This document shows, piece by piece, positions 5,556-9,807 of a DNA stretch of 9,807 nt. A program made the position numbers and the translations under genes. The notes below the pieces were generated by a model that worked only from the letters and a program-made list of their open reading frames with translations, was not told the origin of the DNA and made no database searches. Source of the stretch: Ruminiclostridium sp. (GTDB lineage: Bacteria > Bacillota > Clostridia > Oscillospirales > Oscillospiraceae); assembly GCA_017560855.1 (NCBI GenBank), contig JAFZEB010000201.1, positions 1 through 9,807 on the forward strand, in the 5' to 3' direction. Position 1 is the stretch's first letter. Each line of letters begins with the position of its first letter.

Positions 5556-6260
5556 ATGGAAGATCGTCTGCAAAAGATCCTCTCGGCGGCGGGAATTTGC
5601 TCCCGCCGCAAGGCTGAGGAATACATAACGGCTGGGCGGGTGACCGTCAACGGCCAGCCCGCCTCTCTGGGAGATCGGGCAGACCCGGAACGGGATGTGG
5701 TGGCGCTGGACGGGAAGGAGGTCATCCGACCTGGGAGCCGTACCGTGCTCATGCTCTATAAGCCCCGGGGGGTAGTGACCACCCTGTCGGATGAAAAGGG
5801 CCGCAAAAACGTGGCCGACCTGGTGAAGGACTGCCCGGTTCGGGTTTGGCCGGTGGGCCGCCTGGACATGGATTCCGAGGGCCTCCTCCTGCTCACCGAT
5901 GACGGAGAACTGACCAACATCCTGATCCATCCCCGCCATGAGGTGGAGAAGGAGTACCTGGTGTGGGTCACGGGGTTCACTGCTGAGGGTGCGGAGCGTC
6001 TGGCCCAGCCCATGACCCTGGACGGGCAGGCCCTGCGGCCTGCGAAAGTGAAGGTCCTTCGCCGGGAAGGGGAGCGGACGGTCCTGTCCGTGACCATCCA
6101 CGAGGGAAAGAATCGCCAGGTCCGACGGATGTGCGCCTTCTGCGGCATGACCGTTCGGCGGCTCAAGCGGATCCGGGAGGGAAAACTCCACCTGGACAAA
6201 ACCCTGCGTCCCGGTCAGTGGAGGGAGCTGACGGCAGAAGAACTGGACAGATTGCTGTGA
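5556..6260 (+). CDS. rluB: rRNA pseudouridine synthase, RluB/RsuA family
   Basis: A 234-residue enzyme that isomerises a uridine in rRNA. An N-terminal S4 RNA-binding domain (about 2-50, RLQKILSAAGICSRRKAEEYI) is followed by the catalytic domain with GRLDMDSEGLLLLT (101-114) and catalytic D104. KEYLV (132-136) and EGKNRQVRRM (183-192) are further family motifs. RluB (23S rRNA) is the likely assignment by similarity and by synteny with dac genes in Firmicutes; RluE/RsuA specificity cannot be excluded by eye. AAGGAG lies 6 nt before the ATG and 12 nt separate it from dacF, so it is the last gene of this operon. No convincing terminator follows. Confidence 0.92.
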   Translation: MEDRLQKILSAAGICSRRKAEEYITAGRVTVNGQPASLGDRADPERDVVALDGKEVIRPGSRTVLMLYKPRGVVTTLSDEKGRKNVADLVKDCPVRVWPVGRLDMDSEGLLLLTDDGELTNILIHPRHEVEKEYLVWVTGFTAEGAERLAQPMTLDGQALRPAKVKVLRREGERTVLSVTIHEGKNRQVRRMCAFCGMTVRRLKRIREGKLHLDKTLRPGQWRELTAEELDRLL

Positions 6261-6290
6261 ATTCTATCCTGCAAGACGGTGATTTTTTTC

Positions 6291-6319
6291 TTGCAAAAGT
6301 GGTCGAACCGCGATATAAT
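6291..6319 (+). promoter_or_regulatory. Sigma-A promoter of the rpiR-cmk-plsC operon
   Basis: TTGCAA (6291-6296) and TATAAT (6314-6319) are 17 nt apart in the 170-nt gap after rluB. An inverted repeat TGCAAG (6270-6275)/CTTGCA (6290-6295) covers most of the -35 and could be an operator. The start near 6326 gives a leader of about 105 nt. Confidence 0.78.
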
Positions 6320-6400
6320 AGCCCCAAACAATATGGGACCGGGCAGACCCGGGAAACCGACCAATTCCCCGTGCAGATAGGGGTATAGAAGAAGAGCGAC

Positions 6401-6422
6401 CTTCCGGCCGCATAATCGGAGG
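6401..6422 (+). promoter_or_regulatory. Possible Shine-Dalgarno-sequestering hairpin before the regulator gene
   Basis: CTTCCG (6401-6406) can pair with CGGAGG (6417-6422), which contains most of the GGAGGA ribosome binding site (6418-6423), leaving a 10-nt loop. Upstream in the leader, CCGGG/CCCGG and CCCC/GGGG can form further small hairpins. No known riboswitch class is recognised. The stem is short, so the regulatory meaning is uncertain. Confidence 0.35.
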
Positions 6423-6430
6423 ACGATGAC

Positions 6431-7300
6431 ATGGCAAAAGATATTTTAGCGCTCATCAGCAGCAAGATGAACACCTTCTCCAAGGGTCAGAAACTCATTG
6501 CAAATTACATCCTCACCTCTTACGACAAGGCTGCATTCATGACGGCCAGCAAGCTGGGCAAAACCGTCCACGTCAGTGAATCCACCGTGGTCCGTTTTGC
6601 CTCTGAACTGAAATATGACGGCTATCCTGCCATGCAGAAGGCGCTGCAGGAGATGATTCGAAACAAGCTGACTTCCATCCAGCGCATCGAGGTGTCCAAC
6701 GACATCATCGGCAGCCAGGACGTGGTCTCCTCCATCATGCAGTCCGACATGGAGAAGATCCGCATGACCATGGAGGAGCTGGACCGGGAGAGCTTTGACG
6801 CTGCCGTGGAGGCCATCGTCAACGCCAAAAAGATCTACATTCTGGGCACCCGTTCTTCCGGTGCTCTGGCAGGCTTCATGTCCTTCTACTTCGGCCTGAT
6901 GTTTGACAACGTGGTCCATGTGGGCGAGTCTGCCAACCAGGAGATCTTTGACCAGATCGTCCAGGTGGGTGAGGGAGACGTGACCATCGGCCTGTCCTTC
7001 CCCCGGTACTCCCGCCGCACCGTGCGTGCCATCAACTTTGCCCACGAGCGGGGCTCCAAGGTCATTGCCATCACCGACAGCCACTCCAACGCCATGGCTA
7101 AGGCTGCCGACTATGTGCTGCTGGCCAAGTCCGACATGGCTTCCGTGGTGGACTCCCTGGTGGCACCCCTGAGCCTCATCAACGCCCTGCTGGTGGCCAT
7201 CGCCCGGAGCAAGTCCGACGTGGTGGATCACTTTGAGCGCCTGGAGAACATCTGGGAAGAGCACGGCATTTTCGTTAGTATGGAGGAAGAGAACCAATGA
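6431..7300 (+). CDS. MurR/RpiR family transcriptional regulator
   Basis: A 289-residue regulator with the two-domain plan of the RpiR family. An N-terminal helix-turn-helix domain (about 1-77) has the recognition region TASKLGKTVHVSESTVVRFASEL at about 38-60 (given here in parts: TASKLGKTV, then HVSESTVVRF). A C-terminal SIS sugar-phosphate-binding domain (about 125-260) contains YILGTRSSGA near 136-145 and later GLSFPRYSRRTV and AITDSHSNAMA. Such proteins usually control sugar or amino-sugar genes in response to phosphosugars. None is in the window, so the target is unknown and autoregulation is possible. GGAGGA lies 7 nt before the ATG. The stop overlaps the next gene's start (ATGA). Confidence 0.92.
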   Translation: MAKDILALISSKMNTFSKGQKLIANYILTSYDKAAFMTASKLGKTVHVSESTVVRFASELKYDGYPAMQKALQEMIRNKLTSIQRIEVSNDIIGSQDVVSSIMQSDMEKIRMTMEELDRESFDAAVEAIVNAKKIYILGTRSSGALAGFMSFYFGLMFDNVVHVGESANQEIFDQIVQVGEGDVTIGLSFPRYSRRTVRAINFAHERGSKVIAITDSHSNAMAKAADYVLLAKSDMASVVDSLVAPLSLINALLVAIARSKSDVVDHFERLENIWEEHGIFVSMEEENQ

Positions 7301-8550
7301 TGCAGACCCGTGTGGTCGTGGTGGGCGGCGGCGCAGCTGGTATGATGGCTGCCCTGGCTGCCCGGGAGGCAGGGGCCGACGTGACCCTGCTGGAGCCCAA
7401 CGAGAAACTGGGCCGCAAGCTTTACATCACCGGCAAGGGCCGGTGCAACCTCACCAACAACACCACCGTGGAGGGGGTCTTGAACAACGTGCCCCGGAAC
7501 AGTAGGTTCCTGTACAGTGCAGTCACCAAGTTCCCCCCGTCCCAGGTGATGGAATATTTTGAGAAATTAGGCGTCCCCCTGAAGACCGAGCGGGGGGGAC
7601 GCGTTTTTCCGTGTTCTGACAAGGCGGCCGACGTGATCGACGGCCTGTTTTTTGCCCTGAAGAAGGCCAAGGTCACCGTTCGTCGGGCCAAGGTCCAGAG
7701 TCTGGAACTGACAGAGTCCGGGGTCACCGGGGTCATCCTCACCGATGGTGACGTGGTTCCCGCCGATGCGGTCATTGTGGCTACCGGCGGCGTATCCTAT
7801 GTGGGCACCGGTTCCACCGGCGACGGCTACCGTCTGGCCCAGGAGGCCGGGCATAAGGTGGTCACCCCTCGGGCATCCCTGGTCCCCCTGGTGGAGGATG
7901 GGGACACCTGCGGCAAAATGCAGGGCCTGTCCCTGAAGAATGTCACCCTTACCCTGAAGAACCAGAAGAAAAAGGTGGTCTTCCAGGAGCAGGGCGAGAT
8001 GCTCTTCACCCACTTCGGTATCTCCGGTCCCCTGGTCCTGTCGGCCAGCGCCCACGGAGACTGGACCAAGGACAAATACACCGCCATCATCGACTTGAAG
8101 CCCGCCCTGGACGAGGCCAAGCTGGAAGCCCGTATCCTGCGGGATATTTCCGAAGCCCCCAACAAGGCCTTCCACAACTTCCTGGAGGGCCTGGCTCCCC
8201 GGCTCATGGTCCCCGTCCTGTGTGAAAAGGCGGACATCGACCCCGACCTGCCGGTGAATGCCATGACCAAGGGCCAGCGCCGCCGCCTCATGGAAACTAT
8301 GAAGCACTTTATCATTCCTATCTCCGGTACCCGCCCGGTGAATGAGGCCATCATCACCGCCGGCGGCGTGAAGACCGGCGAGATCGACCCCGGCACCATG
8401 ATGTCCAAGAAAACCCCCGGTCTGTTCTTTGCCGGAGAGGTCATTGACGTAGATGCTTACACTGGCGGTTTCAACCTACAGATCGCCTGGTGCACCGGCC
8501 GTGCGGCCGGTCTCAGCGCCGCCGCCTACCGGAAGGAGGAGCAGGTATGA
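7297..8550 (+). CDS. NAD(P)/FAD-dependent oxidoreductase, HI0933/BaiN-like
   Basis: A 417-residue flavoprotein of the HI0933/YhiN/BaiN family. The FAD-binding Rossmann motif G10-x-G12-x-x-G15 is followed by E33 at the end of the second strand. The family motif GKGRCNLTN is at 46-54, an ATGG-type motif (ATGGVSYVGTGSTGDG) lies in the middle, and GLFFAGEVIDVDA (375-387) plus TGGFNLQIAWCTG (389-401) close the FAD site. Clostridium scindens BaiN has been linked to bile-acid dehydroxylation, but no other bai gene is here, and this gene's place before cmk is common in Clostridia, so a general, still undefined redox role is more likely. ATG 7297 overlaps the regulator's stop by 4 nt; ATG 7300 is an equally possible start. 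GGAGGAAG (7283-7290) serves either. Confidence 0.92.
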   Translation: MMQTRVVVVGGGAAGMMAALAAREAGADVTLLEPNEKLGRKLYITGKGRCNLTNNTTVEGVLNNVPRNSRFLYSAVTKFPPSQVMEYFEKLGVPLKTERGGRVFPCSDKAADVIDGLFFALKKAKVTVRRAKVQSLELTESGVTGVILTDGDVVPADAVIVATGGVSYVGTGSTGDGYRLAQEAGHKVVTPRASLVPLVEDGDTCGKMQGLSLKNVTLTLKNQKKKVVFQEQGEMLFTHFGISGPLVLSASAHGDWTKDKYTAIIDLKPALDEAKLEARILRDISEAPNKAFHNFLEGLAPRLMVPVLCEKADIDPDLPVNAMTKGQRRRLMETMKHFIIPISGTRPVNEAIITAGGVKTGEIDPGTMMSKKTPGLFFAGEVIDVDAYTGGFNLQIAWCTGRAAGLSAAAYRKEEQV

Positions 8551-9224
8551 AAAGATACAGCATTGCCATCGACGGTCCCTCCGGGGCCGGAAAGAGCACC
8601 CTGGCCAAGGCCCTGGCGGCCAAGCTGGGGTTCCTCTATGTGGATACCGGCGCCATCTACCGTACCGTGGGCCTCTATGTGGCCCGTCAGGGGGGAGACT
8701 GCGCCAAGGAATCTGACGTTTTGTCCCGTCTGCCGGAGATCAAGATCTCCATGACCTACGGAGAGGACGGTTTGCAGCACATGATCCTCAACGGGGAGGA
8801 CGTGACCACCGACATCCGAAAGAATGAGGTCTCCCGCTATGCTTCCCAGGTGTCTCCCATCCCTGGGGTTCGTGCCTTTCTCCTTGAGATGCAGCGGTCC
8901 ATGGCCCGGGAACACAGCGTCCTCATGGACGGACGTGACATCGGCACAGTGGTCCTGCCTGACGCCGACCTGAAAATCTTCCTGACCGCCTCTGTGGAGG
9001 AGCGGGCCCGCCGCCGCCACAAGGAGCTGTTGGAAAAGGGACAGGAGATCGACTTTGCAACCGTGAAGCAGGAGATCGCGGACCGGGACTATGCCGACTC
9101 CCATCGGGCGGTGGCTCCTTTGAAGCAGGCTGAGGACGCCGTGGTGGTGGACACCTCTGCTCTGGACCTGGACCAGAGCCTGGAAGCCCTGTATACCCTG
9201 GTGAAAGAGAGGCTTGACCTTTGA
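8547..9224 (+). CDS. cmk: Cytidylate kinase
   Basis: A 225-residue cytoplasmic kinase that converts (d)CMP to (d)CDP with ATP in pyrimidine salvage and recycling. The P-loop GPSGAGKST is at 10-18, DTGAIYR at 33-39, and the CMP-site/lid region DGRDIGT at 128-134. ARRRHKEL and DRDYADSHRAVAPL are characteristic downstream motifs. Length is normal for the family. The ATG at 8547 is set by AAGGAGG (8533-8539) 7 nt upstream and by the P-loop position; a longer reading from 8490 lies in the previous gene. It overlaps the flavoprotein stop (ATGA) and is followed by plsC, a common order in Clostridia. Confidence 0.97.
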   Translation: MKRYSIAIDGPSGAGKSTLAKALAAKLGFLYVDTGAIYRTVGLYVARQGGDCAKESDVLSRLPEIKISMTYGEDGLQHMILNGEDVTTDIRKNEVSRYASQVSPIPGVRAFLLEMQRSMAREHSVLMDGRDIGTVVLPDADLKIFLTASVEERARRRHKELLEKGQEIDFATVKQEIADRDYADSHRAVAPLKQAEDAVVVDTSALDLDQSLEALYTLVKERLDL

Positions 9225-9807
9225 CCAAATATGAATTCTTATATTCCGCCAGCAAGCTCGTTTTTAACGTGGCGAGCTTCCTGAAGCCCAAGCGAATCTA
9301 CGGACTGGAGAACGTGCCCGAGGGTCCTGCGGTCATCTGCGCCAACCATGTCCACTTTTCTGACCCCTTCTATATCATCCACGCCATTCCCCGCCGTCAC
9401 AAGGTTTGGATCATGTCCAAGGAGGAGGTCAGCCACTGGCCGGTGGTGGGTCCTCTGCTGAAGTGGGGGGAGTTCATCATCTTCGTCAAGCGGGGTAAGG
9501 CAGACGTCGGCGCGGTAAAGAGCGCCCTGAAAGCCCTCAAAGGGGGCGAGAAGCTTCTCATCTTCCCTGAGGGCACCCGTCACGATGAGATCGGCGAGGG
9601 CAAGACCGGTGCTGCCATGATGGCCATTCGGACCGGTGCACCCATCCTGCCCGTTCACATCTCCCCCCAGCGGAAGCTCTTCCACCCCATCGAGATCCGC
9701 TTCGGCCAGCCCTATATGCCCTTCACCGAGGACCGGAAGGCCACCAGTGAGGATTACCAGATCGCCACCGATGCCCTCATGGAGAAGATCAAGGCCCTGA
9801 GCCTGGA
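9221..9807 (+). CDS. plsC: 1-acyl-sn-glycerol-3-phosphate acyltransferase (partial at window end)
   Basis: The reading frame is open to the window edge, so 195 codons are seen and the C-terminus is missing. The enzyme acylates lysophosphatidic acid to phosphatidic acid at the inner membrane face. The catalytic H-x4-D motif is H43 to D48 (NHVHFSDP), and the substrate-binding motif FPEGTR is at 115-120. The N-terminal about 20 residues are moderately hydrophobic and may attach it to the membrane. The start is TTG 9221, forming a TTGA overlap with the cmk stop, with AGAGAGG about 8 nt upstream; the nearby ATG at 9231 is out of frame. By family synteny ispH or rpsA may follow, but that is outside view. 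Confidence 0.93.
   Translation, partial: MTKYEFLYSASKLVFNVASFLKPKRIYGLENVPEGPAVICANHVHFSDPFYIIHAIPRRHKVWIMSKEEVSHWPVVGPLLKWGEFIIFVKRGKADVGAVKSALKALKGGEKLLIFPEGTRHDEIGEGKTGAAMMAIRTGAPILPVHISPQRKLFHPIEIRFGQPYMPFTEDRKATSEDYQIATDALMEKIKALSL

Noticed and set aside
5028..6191. Long minus-strand open frame opposite dacF and rluB.
   Set aside because: Both plus-strand genes have complete catalytic motifs; the antisense frame has no start context or domain.
6268..6296. Rho-independent terminator after rluB.
   Set aside because: The T run lies in the loop of the TGCAAG/CTTGCA repeat instead of after a stem, so it does not have terminator form.
7297..8550. Reading the flavoprotein as evidence of bile-acid 7-dehydroxylation (baiN).
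   Set aside because: The family is broad, no other bai gene is in the window and the neighbours are housekeeping genes.

Overview
The window looks like chromosomal DNA from a GC-rich, spore-forming member of the Clostridia, most likely an Oscillospiraceae-type gut bacterium (Flavonifractor/Oscillibacter-like). That placement is inferred from gene content and order (SpoIVFB-like protease, ScpA/ScpB, DUF2953, GerW/YtfJ, DacF-type carboxypeptidase, RluB-type synthase, then HI0933/BaiN-like flavoprotein, cytidylate kinase, PlsC), from vegetative promoters close to the sigma-A consensus, and from GC-rich codon use. No database search was possible.

Left end (1-356). A tRNA-Pro(CGG) gene on the minus strand has a near-perfect sigma-A promoter and its own hairpin terminator. 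Beyond the terminator lies about 130 bp without a protein gene. It carries an exact second copy of the last 30 nt of the tRNA and an inverted 16-nt piece of it, set among several short hairpins. This resembles an integration scar or a remnant of a tRNA-targeting element. A candidate sigma-E-like promoter faces right at about 296-325.

Operon 1 (357-1155, +): a small membrane protein that may be a shortened SpoIVFA-like partner, then a SpoIVFB-like M50 metalloprotease. A terminator that begins inside the last codons closes it.

Operon 2 (1242-6260, +) starts from a clear sigma-A promoter: a second, YwhC-type M50 protease, scpA, scpB, a DUF2953 membrane protein, a GerW/YtfJ sporulation protein, a DacF-type D-Ala-D-Ala carboxypeptidase and an RluB/RsuA-family pseudouridine synthase. 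Genes are tightly packed and several overlap. It joins chromosome organisation (SMC loader) to spore development. The carboxypeptidase gene has a candidate internal forespore-type promoter nested in a strong hairpin that reaches its ribosome binding site.

Operon 3 (6431 to the window end, +) has its own sigma-A promoter: a MurR/RpiR-type regulator, an HI0933/BaiN-like flavoprotein, cmk and plsC (cut by the window edge). Each junction is a 4-nt stop/start overlap, which suggests translational coupling.

All protein genes belong to known families and the order is largely housekeeping synteny. The less ordinary signals are the tRNA-derived scar, the nested promoter/hairpin before the carboxypeptidase gene, and the minimal SpoIVFA-like protein. 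I see no CRISPR array, transposase or clearly new multi-gene system.
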